From Nocardia mangyaensis (GTDB taxonomy: Bacteria; Actinomycetota; Actinomycetes; Mycobacteriales; Mycobacteriaceae): a DNA stretch of 64,000 nucleotides. The notes under the pieces are model-generated. The model was not told where the DNA came from. It did not search any database and saw only the letters and a program-made list of their open reading frames with translations. This document shows positions 36,521 through 44,720 of this stretch, piece by piece (position 1 is the first letter of the stretch; each line of letters starts with the position of its first letter). The DNA lies in assembly GCF_001886715.1 (NCBI RefSeq), contig NZ_CP018082.1:1798001-1862000 (forward strand), in the 5' to 3' direction. The translations under genes were made by a program, and so were the position numbers.

Positions 36521-37056
36521 CTTCGGGTGACGGAATCCCGACCGATCGCTGCAGGGTGGTGGTTCTGCTGGTCATCTGGCGATATGCACTCGAGGCGAAG
36601 GTGGCACTCAATGTTCTTGTCTGACAACGTGTCTACGAGCGCTGCGGTTACCTCGGCTGGGCCCGCTTCCAGGGTGTGGGGGGAGTTGCCGTGGCTGATC
36701 TGTCGGTAGAGCTGTCAAGCATCAGCGGATTCACCACCGATCTCGGGGAACTGGCGACGTCCTCGGGCATATCCTGTGAAGACAATCGCCGGACCGCCGC
36801 TGGAGTCGTCACCACGGGTGGAACGAGGGCAGGAAGCATGGTTCACCTCGGCGTCGGGGAAGGTGATGATTCGCGAAGTCACCGTTGATGTGCGCGACGA
36901 AACCACTCGGATCATCCACATAGAATTTCGTGGCGTCTGATCTCGGATCATTCGTCGGGGGCGCTGCCTGGATGTGTTGCCAGGCTTGCAGCTGTTCGGA
37001 CGCATGGGTGGTTCCTTGTCTCCTTCGGAGCGTGGCACCGGGCAGGCAGATCTCGG

Positions 37057-37071
37057 TTGACGATGTTTTCA
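37057..37071 (+). promoter_or_regulatory. Island element C (TTGACGATGTTTTCA)
   Basis: A third exact TTGACGATGTTTTCA copy, 57 bp before the ATG of the XRE-ImmA gene. No good -10 box stands 17 bp downstream, which argues that the element is an operator and not simply a -35 region. Confidence 0.65.
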
Positions 37072-37090
37072 ATACGCACGCCGGTTTGTG

Positions 37091-37120
37091 TTGGGATTTT
37101 CCCAATTACCCAGGTAGTCT
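37091..37120 (+). promoter_or_regulatory. Promoter with palindromic operator, probably leaderless
   Basis: TTGGGA-TTT-TCCCAA (37091-37105) is a perfect inverted repeat whose left arm can act as -35. TAGTCT (37115-37120) stands 18 bp later as -10. Transcription would start about at ATG 37128, which has no ribosome site. Autoregulation by the XRE protein is inferred. Confidence 0.5.
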
Positions 37121-37127
37121 GGCATGT

Positions 37128-38285
37128 ATGGATGACGATCTGATGGCGGTAGGCGAGCGGATCCGGTCGCGGATGCCTGCGGATCTGAACCAGCGCAGCC
37201 TTGCTGAGCGGGCTGGAATGAAGCCTGACGCGTTGTCGCGGGCGCTGAACGGCCAGCGAGGGTTCTCCTCCCGGGAACTTGCCCGCATCGCCGACGAGAT
37301 CGGCGCCGACCTCTACTGGCTGGTCACCGGCGAACGGGATCCGCAACGGGTCAGGATCGCTGCTCGCCATGTCTGGGATGGCGATCGCGGCGTGCGGACC
37401 AATCCGGGGCGGTCCCACGACGAGGCGCTCCTCGCGCAAGTGGTCGAGACCTACAACGCGGCGTTCCCACAGGGGCCACCGCCGAGTGAACGAATGCCCG
37501 ACAGCCCCGAGGCGATGCGCGGCGTGCTCGGCGAGAACTTCGCACGGCGGTTCGGTGACGCTGTCGAGAAGCGGTTGGGGGTCGACGTCATTCGCCTGCC
37601 GATGTTGTCGACGGACTACTCGCTGACTATCGGCTCGCGGGCGGTCGTCATCCTCGCGACCACTCCCAATTGGTTTCGGAGCAACTGGTCACTGTCCCAC
37701 GAGCTTGCTCATCTTGCACTCGGGCACCCCAGCGGGGACCAGCACCCCGGGGAGTCGGACGAGGCGCCGGCTGACGACTTCGCGGCTCGGTTGCTCCTCC
37801 CTGAAGCACTTGTCACTCAGCAGAGTTGGCCTGTGATGAGTGCTCGCAGCGTGGCGCGCTTCCTGTGGGAAACGGGTGTGTCCACGGCTGCCTTGAAGAA
37901 TCGGCTGGCCACGCTGAGGATTCACCCTTCCGTCGAAGTCGTCGCGGCCCTGAAACAGGCAACACCGGTGGCAGTTCGCGCGCATACCGCTGACGAGTTC
38001 GAGCCGTTCGAAGTTCGGCGAGCGGTGATACTGAGACAGCAAGAGTCGTCCACACGCGCGGTTCCGTCGATTCTTCTCGACGCGCTCCAACAGCGGGTCG
38101 AGGATGGCGCCATCTCTCCCGAACACCTCGCGTGGGCGCTGGATGTGTCGGTCGATGAGATTGATTTCCCTGAACCGGATGACAACAGGGACCTCGCGCG
38201 AGCATACGAACAGGGCTTCGACAACCGGCCGAGTCATGCCGAGCTGGCGGACTGGCTCGCAGCGAGGGGCCGACCTGCCCAGTGA
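37128..38285 (+). CDS. XRE regulator fused to ImmA/IrrE-type metallopeptidase
   Basis: The 385-aa protein has a helix-turn-helix at about residues 20-65 (NQRSLAERAGMKPDALSRAL, FSSRELARIADEIGADLYWL) and a zinc peptidase with SHELAHLALGH near 190 (HExxH) and a further acidic ligand in DDFAARLLLPEAL. ImmA-like peptidases cleave a partner repressor and release phage or element genes. The C-terminal 130 residues vary among relatives. The start is set by a leaderless promoter. The downstream GNAT gene overlaps by 4 bp (GTGA). Confidence 0.82.
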   Translation: MDDDLMAVGERIRSRMPADLNQRSLAERAGMKPDALSRALNGQRGFSSRELARIADEIGADLYWLVTGERDPQRVRIAARHVWDGDRGVRTNPGRSHDEALLAQVVETYNAAFPQGPPPSERMPDSPEAMRGVLGENFARRFGDAVEKRLGVDVIRLPMLSTDYSLTIGSRAVVILATTPNWFRSNWSLSHELAHLALGHPSGDQHPGESDEAPADDFAARLLLPEALVTQQSWPVMSARSVARFLWETGVSTAALKNRLATLRIHPSVEVVAALKQATPVAVRAHTADEFEPFEVRRAVILRQQESSTRAVPSILLDALQQRVEDGAISPEHLAWALDVSVDEIDFPEPDDNRDLARAYEQGFDNRPSHAELADWLAARGRPAQ

Positions 38286-38794
38286 TTCCATCGGAGATCT
38301 GCTGGACAACGATTACCGATCGCCGAGAGGCGATAGAACTTCAAACCTTCACCTGCACAACCGCACGCCTTCGCAGCCCCGCAGGGCGCGAGCTGCCGCA
38401 TCCCAAACCCTGGGAACGTCTGGCTCAGAGCATCATTCGGCGCAGTCCGCAGTGTTTGAAGGCGGGCAATCTCCTGATCGTCGGGCGATGTGAGGCCAGC
38501 ACGGAGATTGTTGCGGTAGCTCATCTGACGTTCGACGAATCCACGTCGACGATGTTCGCTGCCCACGTCGCGGCTGTCGGGGTGAGTGAGAGCATGCGGG
38601 GACTGGGCGGAAAGGTCGCCGACAGCGTCCTGGCCAGGTCCTGCGAGGTCATCGTCGATCGAGCACAGGAGTTCAGCGCTGGTCCGATACTGGTCACCGC
38701 GAATATTCATGTCGAGAACCACCCGAGTCAGCGTCTGTTCGAACGTGCTGAGTTCGAGCCGATCTCGGTGCCGCTCGGCGAGTATCAGCAGTGA
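38282..38794 (+). CDS. GNAT-like acetyltransferase
   Basis: The 170-aa protein starts at GTG 38282. The acetyl-CoA-binding stretch reads VGVSESMRGLGGKVADSVLA and the C-terminal strand-helix ANIHVENHPSQRLFERAEF, as in N-acetyltransferases. Coupling with an XRE-ImmA gene is a recurring arrangement on mobile elements, where the acetyltransferase may be the toxic or signalling partner. The substrate is unknown. Confidence 0.65.
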   Translation: MIPSEICWTTITDRREAIELQTFTCTTARLRSPAGRELPHPKPWERLAQSIIRRSPQCLKAGNLLIVGRCEASTEIVAVAHLTFDESTSTMFAAHVAAVGVSESMRGLGGKVADSVLARSCEVIVDRAQEFSAGPILVTANIHVENHPSQRLFERAEFEPISVPLGEYQQ

Positions 38795-38867
38795 TCCGCG
38801 ACCTCGGTTGCTGAGGCGCTGAAACCGAAAGGTCATCGCGCACCTTCGAGCCATGGAGCTTCATTCG

Positions 38868-40121
38868 TCACGTGCCCGTGCCACACGCACTCCACAGTCC
38901 GGTCCGGAGCCAGGCTGCGGTTTCGGTGGGGGATTGGCCGACGTCGATGCCGATGGTGTGGATTGTGCCGAGGTGTCGATTGTTTCCGCGGACGTGCAGT
39001 GTTCGGGAAGAGTGCGGATGGGTGCACGGGTGGATTATCGCGGCTGCGGGCGTGTCCTGTGGGGAGTAGCCGGTGATATAGGTGAGGAGTTGGTGGGTAT
39101 CGGCCGCTGAGACGGAATTGTTCTCGTAGCGCTTGTATTTCGCGTCGATGGGAAAGTATTGCGACGTAGTGGGAGAAGCGACGGTGACTACGACATCTGG
39201 GCGGAATGTGCGGGTCGACAGGTCGCCGGAAACGGTGATCTTGGTAGCTGTGATCGCTGTTGCGATGGTGGCGCCGGGTGGGGCGGAGTCGGCGATGAGG
39301 CGGGCGACGGCAGCTTCCCAGACGCTGGGGAGGTGGAGAAGGAGGCTGTCGGTACGGGTGCCCGTATCGGTGAGTAGGTCGGCTACCCCGCCGGATCGCA
39401 GGATCAGGCCCGCCCACACATGTGCTGAGCGATAGCGGCAGTTGAGGCGGTTGTAGCTGGCTCGGGACAGAGCATCCACGGCCCCGGAAACTCGCCCTAC
39501 AGCGGGAAATTCGGCGGCGATCAGGGAAAGCTGTTGCACCAGAGTTGAGTCGGAGACGATCGCGTGAGCGGCTCTGAGGGCGTGGCCGCAGACTTCGTTC
39601 TCCCAGATCGACGGGCTGCGGTCGAAGGTGTCGAGGTGAAGCTGGTCGAGCATGCCGTAGCGGCGGGTGGCCTGGGTGACGGTGTCGAGGCGTCCACGAA
39701 GCACGGGGCCGAGCTGGCGGTTGCGAACATAGTCGCGGCGCAGGCCCTCGCGGAGCAGGATCTGGCATTCGCGCAGAAGCGCGGCGGCGACGATGTCGGC
39801 GAAGCCGGTCCGGGATACGGACCAGTCTCGCGCGGTCGAATCGTGCGGGACGGGCACGGCTAGGGCATAGCACAGCCACCGGATGAGAGACTCTCCGGTG
39901 AAGGCGAGCTTCGGCTCGATTACCAGACGGATTCGGTCCAGATTGAGGATGCCGACCGTCGCATCGGCCTCGAGGCGCCAGCCAGTCCGGGACTCTTCCA
40001 CGGTGAAGCGGCCCTGGGCCTGGATCGCACGGAGCCGGACCAGGTCGCCTGGGGTGAGCAGATCTGCGGGGATCTGGGCGGATTCGTATTCCCGAAGGCG
40101 GACCTCGGATCTTTCACTCAT
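38868..40121 (-). CDS. mcrC: McrC-like nuclease subunit
   Basis: The 417-aa protein starts at ATG 40121 (MSERSEVRLREYESAQIP); the frame upstream to 40523 is the antisense shadow of mcrB. An N-terminal beta-rich domain (VGILNLDRIRLVIEPKLAF) precedes a PD-(D/E)xK core with FRPDVVVTV near residue 307 and PIDAKYKRY near 327. McrC cuts DNA when activated by McrB at modified cytosines. It overlaps mcrB by 8 bp. It sits downstream of McrB in the same operon, the standard order. Confidence 0.82.
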   Translation of the reverse strand: MSERSEVRLREYESAQIPADLLTPGDLVRLRAIQAQGRFTVEESRTGWRLEADATVGILNLDRIRLVIEPKLAFTGESLIRWLCYALAVPVPHDSTARDWSVSRTGFADIVAAALLRECQILLREGLRRDYVRNRQLGPVLRGRLDTVTQATRRYGMLDQLHLDTFDRSPSIWENEVCGHALRAAHAIVSDSTLVQQLSLIAAEFPAVGRVSGAVDALSRASYNRLNCRYRSAHVWAGLILRSGGVADLLTDTGTRTDSLLLHLPSVWEAAVARLIADSAPPGATIATAITATKITVSGDLSTRTFRPDVVVTVASPTTSQYFPIDAKYKRYENNSVSAADTHQLLTYITGYSPQDTPAAAIIHPCTHPHSSRTLHVRGNNRHLGTIHTIGIDVGQSPTETAAWLRTGLWSACGTGT

Positions 40122-42159
40122 CGAGACCTGAAGTGCTCGTGGTGAATTCGGTGGCAAGCGAGGTCGGCAGATCGGTGGCCGTGATGATCTTCGGGCGGCT
40201 GGTTTCGGGGTCGACCAGGGAACCCAGCACGCGGTGGAGCAGTTCGGCACGACCCATGCAGTAGTCCTCGAGCAACGGCACGATGTCGTGGTAATAGGCG
40301 GCGGCGAGTTCCTCTTCGGTCGAGATCGGGAGCCCGTTGTGGAGGAGGTAGGCGTGCCCGATCTGGTGGTCGGCGTCGAGGTGACCAGCGATACGGTCGT
40401 TGAGCGCTGACAAGAGTTCGGGAAGTTCGAGAGGACCGATGGTGCCGGAAACGACCTCCGGGTCGGGTCCGACATGGACAAATGCGAAGCGGCGGCGAAT
40501 CGCCGCGTCGAGGTGACCGACACTGCGGTCGGCGGTATTCATCGTGCCGATGATCTGAACGTTGGGCGGCACGGCGAAAACGCGCTGACTGATAGGCAGA
40601 TCGACACCGAGGCCGCGCTTGTCGGATTCCAGCACGGTGATCAGCTCGCCGAAGATGCGAGGCAGATCGCCGCGGTTGATCTCGTCGATGATCAGCAGGA
40701 ATTTGTCGCCCTCATCGGCGGTTGCCGCCTCGGCGCAGAGCTTGTGGAACAGGCCGTCGGTGAGTTCCAGGTGCAGGCCCGCGGTGCCGGGATGGTGTGC
40801 CGGTTTGAAGCCCTCGACGAAGTCCTCGTAACCGTAGGACGGGTGGAAGGTAACCAGGCGGACGCGGCCGGTCTCGAGGAGCTCGGTAACCGCAGCATTC
40901 CGATTCGGGCCATCGATGTCGGCTGTCCGGCCGTGGGTGGCGAGTGCGACATTGAGGGCGAGGCGGGTTTTGCCGGTGCCCGGCGGGCCGTACAAGATGG
41001 CCTGACCTTTGCGATGCAGGGCGGCCGTGATCGCGGAGATCGATTCCGGTAGTTCGGGTTCGACATCGGCGGCCCTCGGATTCTGCGCGGACTGCGCTTT
41101 GGTGAGCTCCGCGAAAAGGCTGTCCTTGACCTTGACGATGGTGCGCCGCCAGCCCTGCGGGGTATCCAGTCGCCGCGCATGGCTGGTATCCCACGCGACC
41201 GGAACCACATGTTTGCAGTCCGTCCGTGAGTCGTCGAACCGATAGCCGCCGGTTACGGTGCCGATGGCGAGCACGGTGGACATGCCCTGGTTGGCGATGA
41301 TCCGATCGCCAGGCTCCAGATCACGGTAGGCGAGCAGGTTCTTCGCACTACTGATGGCGGAGGTCGGCCACAGCGCGGTGAAAGCGTCTTTGAGGTCGGT
41401 GTCGCTGGTGTACTGCGAGAGGTCGCCGAGTTCGTCCCAGCCGACACAAATGTAGTTGCCCTCCAGACAGTCCTTCCAGTACTTCGCCTGTTCGCCGGGG
41501 GCAATCTTCCAGATGGGGCGGCTGCGTTCCCTCGGGTCGAAGTAGTCGTACAGGAACTGCATCAGTTCGTGGGGTTCCCACTCGGAGAACTCCGGGAACT
41601 GCTCGACCAAGGCGAGCAGCTGACGGTTCGCGCGCCAGGAGGTCGCTCCGCGCTCCGGGGTGCCACCGAGACGCTCGATGAAGCTACGCAGGTGAGAGCC
41701 CGAGAAGACCGGGAGAAAATGCTGTGGGAAATAGGTCGCCAGTGACTTCGTCACCAACGACTGACCGGACCGCAGCGCGTCGAGGTCGTCGAGCTCGTCG
41801 AACGCCTCACGTCTGACGGCATCGAACGCGGCCACGAACTGAGCGCGCAATCGCGTCCAACCCGCCTCGAGGTCTGAGCCGAGTTGCGGAGCGAGCTTCC
41901 ACTCGCCGGAACTGCGCCGGAAGATGATGTGCTTCCCCGCGCTACCACCACCGATGCCGCCGAGATCGACCGTATCGAACTCCATCAGCCGGCAGTACGT
42001 GCCCGGTCCGCAGCCCAACGCATAGCGTTCGACTTCGAGCGCCGGCCACGCCTCCAGCGGGAACTCGGCGAGAACTCGTTTCCGCTGTTGCTCGGCATTG
42101 GCGACGCGGTCGGCGACACGGCTTCGGTCGAAGTCGGCGATCGCGGCTGAGAGTTCCAT
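40114..42159 (-). CDS. mcrB: McrB-like AAA+ GTPase with EVE-like recognition domain
   Basis: The 681-aa protein has an N-terminal domain unlike E. coli McrB. An EVE/YTH-like fold is suggested around residues 225-345 (NYICVGWDELGDLS, RDLEPGDRIIANQGMSTVLA, IGTVTGGYRFD), a module that reads modified bases in type IV enzymes. The AAA+ core has YGPPGTGKTRLA near 391, FHPSYGYEDFVEG, IDEINRGDLPRIFGEL near 493 and GTMNTADRSVGHLDAA near 540, all McrB hallmarks. It acts with McrC against phage or foreign DNA carrying modified cytosine. Confidence 0.85.
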   Translation of the reverse strand: MELSAAIADFDRSRVADRVANAEQQRKRVLAEFPLEAWPALEVERYALGCGPGTYCRLMEFDTVDLGGIGGGSAGKHIIFRRSSGEWKLAPQLGSDLEAGWTRLRAQFVAAFDAVRREAFDELDDLDALRSGQSLVTKSLATYFPQHFLPVFSGSHLRSFIERLGGTPERGATSWRANRQLLALVEQFPEFSEWEPHELMQFLYDYFDPRERSRPIWKIAPGEQAKYWKDCLEGNYICVGWDELGDLSQYTSDTDLKDAFTALWPTSAISSAKNLLAYRDLEPGDRIIANQGMSTVLAIGTVTGGYRFDDSRTDCKHVVPVAWDTSHARRLDTPQGWRRTIVKVKDSLFAELTKAQSAQNPRAADVEPELPESISAITAALHRKGQAILYGPPGTGKTRLALNVALATHGRTADIDGPNRNAAVTELLETGRVRLVTFHPSYGYEDFVEGFKPAHHPGTAGLHLELTDGLFHKLCAEAATADEGDKFLLIIDEINRGDLPRIFGELITVLESDKRGLGVDLPISQRVFAVPPNVQIIGTMNTADRSVGHLDAAIRRRFAFVHVGPDPEVVSGTIGPLELPELLSALNDRIAGHLDADHQIGHAYLLHNGLPISTEEELAAAYYHDIVPLLEDYCMGRAELLHRVLGSLVDPETSRPKIITATDLPTSLATEFTTSTSGLDE

Positions 42160-42261
42160 TTGTCCCTGTCCTACGGTCGAATTCGCCTGGTTCGGGGTCG
42201 CTGGATTGGCGGATTCCAGGTCGATAGTCCTTCGTTGGTGATTCGCTGTCGCACTGGCGCG

Positions 42262-44226
42262 TCAGCCGAGTGGCGTCCACTGGGACACAACTTGGATGCT
42301 CTGCCCGTGCTGCGCGATGTCCGGCCAACTCGCATAGTCCGCGAACGAAAGTCGGCCTGCTGCAGATTCGGTCACCGTCGTGTACCAGACACCTTCTTCG
42401 CTCCCTGTGGAGCCGACATTGATCGCCGCCAGATAGTGGCCACCCATGGTGAAGCGGACGACAGCGAGCGATTGCCGGATACGGGTGTCTCCGCTGCCCT
42501 CGACTGGGGCGAATCCTCTTGCGATATCGAACTTCCGGACTCGTGAACCGAGGTTCGTCCAGGACATCACCTGGCTGATCGCACCTCCGCCTCCTGTCGA
42601 CGTGGTCTCCCAGCTCTCGCCGCGGCGCACCGCAACATAGTTGTAGCCACCCCTGCTGAAACGCAGGATCGAGCCGTCCGATGGTTCGACGGGCAAAGGC
42701 CTCGCTACAGCCTGCACAAGCGGTAGCGGTTCGAGGAGAGGTCTGGCTGCGGTGAGGTCATAGCAGAGCGGATCGGGCGATTCGGGGCACAGCTGGGGGC
42801 ACGTGACAGGTGTTCCGTCCAGCAGCTGTGGAGTTGCCTCATTTGCTTTGATGCTGTCGATGCGAACCTTCGCGGCGACAGCCGAACCGGTGATGTCGCC
42901 CCAGCAGGCGGTGACGAGTCCGCGTCGCGCGAGATGCTGGATCAGCGGTGCGAAGCGCTGACTCGTCTGCGGGGTCAGTTGGCCGATCCGCTGATCGTCG
43001 ACCCGAACCTCTACGTGGGGTTTCGCTTTCCCGGATTCCGGCACAACCTCGTGGAGGGTGACGATCAGTACGCCGTGTCCGCTGCCGGGTACGAATTTCC
43101 GGAGTGCATCGAAGTGTTCGTGCTCCTTGGTGACCTGCACGATGGCCGAGCGCGGGAGGATCGTGTACGGGACCGTCGGCGGTTCGTTCAGCGGGATCGC
43201 GTCGCACGCTTCGCCGAGACCGAGCTGCACCGACGCTCTTGACTCGGTTCCGTCCCATCCGTCGTACTCGGAATACCAGATGCGGCCCGACGTCGTCGGG
43301 ATGAATCCGGACGCGATGATGCGCCTGATGGGACCTGCCCAGTCCCGACTGATCTCGGCATTCAGATACCCGATCGTGCGCCGCTCGACGCGCACCGAAA
43401 TCGCCCAGGGGCCCTGCGGACCGGCTGGTTCGGGAATCAGCTCGACTTCGGGACTCAGCTCAGTCCGGTCCTCGGGCAGGGGGTTTGGAAGAAGACTTCG
43501 AATAGCAGGTAGATACTCGTCTTTCACCTCGAGTTCGTGGTCGTGCCAGCTTCGCGGCTGACCCCACAATCGATACGGCGAGCCCGCTTCGTGCGCGGAA
43601 ATCCTCGCCGGCCCGGGCGTTTCGCCCTGCGCGGGCTCGGCCGCATCGTCCACTTCGACACCGAAATCCGTTGCCAGACCGGCGAGCCCGGAATCCCAAC
43701 CTTGTCCTACCGCCCGAACCTTCCACGCACCGGCACGACGGTAGACCTCACCGAAGACGAACGCCGTTTCCGTGGTCGCGTCCGAGGTGACGTATTCAGC
43801 GAGAGAGCTGCCCGCCCCGTCGAGGATCTCGAGGGTGAGATCGCCGAGCGCGCCGAAGTTCCCGGTCGTGACGCTGCCGACCAGCGCCACCGTATGGACA
43901 TGCTCGGGAACCGCGGACAAGTCGACCACGATCCGGGCCCGTGCGCGTCCGCGAGAGGCGTCGGTGCCCTCGAACCGCACCGAACCATCTGCGGATCGCG
44001 GCTGGTTGTAGAAGACGAAATCGGCGTCGGACCCGACTTTTCCGTCGGCACCCAGCAACAGGGCAGAAGCGTCTACATCGGCTGCGGAGTCTGCCCAGCC
44101 GATGACGGCGTCGATGCAGTTCGCATCGGCGGGAAGTGGGAGGTTCTGCCCGCGCAGCAGTTTCGGTGGCGTCACGGCTTCGGTGCCCTTCGTGGTTACG
44201 GCGGTCTGTCTGGACGGGTCTGCCAT
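42262..44226 (-). CDS. TerD-domain protein with HIRAN-like and C-terminal repeat modules
   Basis: The 654-aa protein starts at ATG 44226 (MADPSRQTAVTTKG). Residues 20-190 are a TerD domain (LLRGQNLPL, DASALLLGADGKV, DFVFYNQP). Two modules around 290-480 (VERRTIGYLNAEISRDWAGP and VDDQRIGQLTPQTSQRFAPL) look like HIRAN or related DNA-end-binding folds, a tentative call. The last 140 residues carry two related blocks (LRFSRGGYNYVAVRRGES; VRFTMGGHYLAAINVGS). TerD proteins bind calcium and act in stress and phage resistance. It lies 103 bp upstream of mcrB on the same strand and may be part of that unit. Confidence 0.72.
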   Translation of the reverse strand: MADPSRQTAVTTKGTEAVTPPKLLRGQNLPLPADANCIDAVIGWADSAADVDASALLLGADGKVGSDADFVFYNQPRSADGSVRFEGTDASRGRARARIVVDLSAVPEHVHTVALVGSVTTGNFGALGDLTLEILDGAGSSLAEYVTSDATTETAFVFGEVYRRAGAWKVRAVGQGWDSGLAGLATDFGVEVDDAAEPAQGETPGPARISAHEAGSPYRLWGQPRSWHDHELEVKDEYLPAIRSLLPNPLPEDRTELSPEVELIPEPAGPQGPWAISVRVERRTIGYLNAEISRDWAGPIRRIIASGFIPTTSGRIWYSEYDGWDGTESRASVQLGLGEACDAIPLNEPPTVPYTILPRSAIVQVTKEHEHFDALRKFVPGSGHGVLIVTLHEVVPESGKAKPHVEVRVDDQRIGQLTPQTSQRFAPLIQHLARRGLVTACWGDITGSAVAAKVRIDSIKANEATPQLLDGTPVTCPQLCPESPDPLCYDLTAARPLLEPLPLVQAVARPLPVEPSDGSILRFSRGGYNYVAVRRGESWETTSTGGGGAISQVMSWTNLGSRVRKFDIARGFAPVEGSGDTRIRQSLAVVRFTMGGHYLAAINVGSTGSEEGVWYTTVTESAAGRLSFADYASWPDIAQHGQSIQVVSQWTPLG

Positions 44227-44331
44227 GATCTCGCATCGTGGCAGGTTCTCGTTACTGGTCAACATGTCGACTTCGCGGAGTCCGCAGCCGCTTTGCTGTG
44301 GCGCCTGACCACAGCAGATCCGAGGAGATCT

Positions 44332-44700
44332 ATGAGCAGTACACCCATTGAGCCGCGCCCGCTGACCGACCTCGAATCCGATGCTGTCACCAAGTTGCTG
44401 TCGGCGGGTGGAGTCGGCGCAGCTGAATTGCTGATGCAGATCCCGTGTACCCAGGTTGTCGCGACCTGGGGCATCGGGTCGCCCAGCGTCGATCTGATGG
44501 TGCAGTGGGGAGTTGCAACCGCGGCTGGTCCTATCGATGGAGTCTTCGCCAATGGCGCCGTCACCGATCTCAACGGATCGTCGGTAGGCGAGCTCATCCT
44601 GTGGGTCGAGAACGGGTGGCTCAGCGGCGTCGAGTACGCCTGGTACACCGACGAGCGTCCTCGCACGCTACCGGATCCCGAGCAGATAGTCGTCCTCTGA
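44332..44700 (+). CDS. Small hypothetical protein
   Basis: The 122-aa protein starts at ATG 44332 behind GAGGAG; the long frame upstream is antisense to the TerD gene. It is acidic, with LTDLESDAVTKLLSAGGVGA at the start and a likely beta-rich core ending WYTDERPRTLPDPEQIVVL. It is divergent from the TerD gene and convergent with the Pif1 gene. No family was recognised; size and charge resemble small immunity proteins. Confidence 0.55.
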   Translation: MSSTPIEPRPLTDLESDAVTKLLSAGGVGAAELLMQIPCTQVVATWGIGSPSVDLMVQWGVATAAGPIDGVFANGAVTDLNGSSVGELILWVENGWLSGVEYAWYTDERPRTLPDPEQIVVL

Positions 44701-44720
44701 TCCAAACCGCCGATGCAGCC

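Larger units (their letters stand above)
36521..37127. other. 607-bp gene-free region with regulatory sites
   Basis: I see no convincing gene here. Short open frames (for example 36676-36888) have no family-like sequence or ribosome site. The right part holds island element C and a palindrome just before the XRE-ImmA gene. The promoter of the divergent OLD-like gene must also lie here. Confidence 0.6.

Noticed and set aside
36676..36888. 70-aa plus-strand frame in the 36.5-37.1 kb gap
   Set aside because: Starts weakly like an ESX-type protein but has no ribosome site and no conserved motif.
43537..44331. N-terminal 265 codons of the frame ending at 44700
   Set aside because: Antisense to the TerD gene. 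The good ribosome site and natural start are at 44332.
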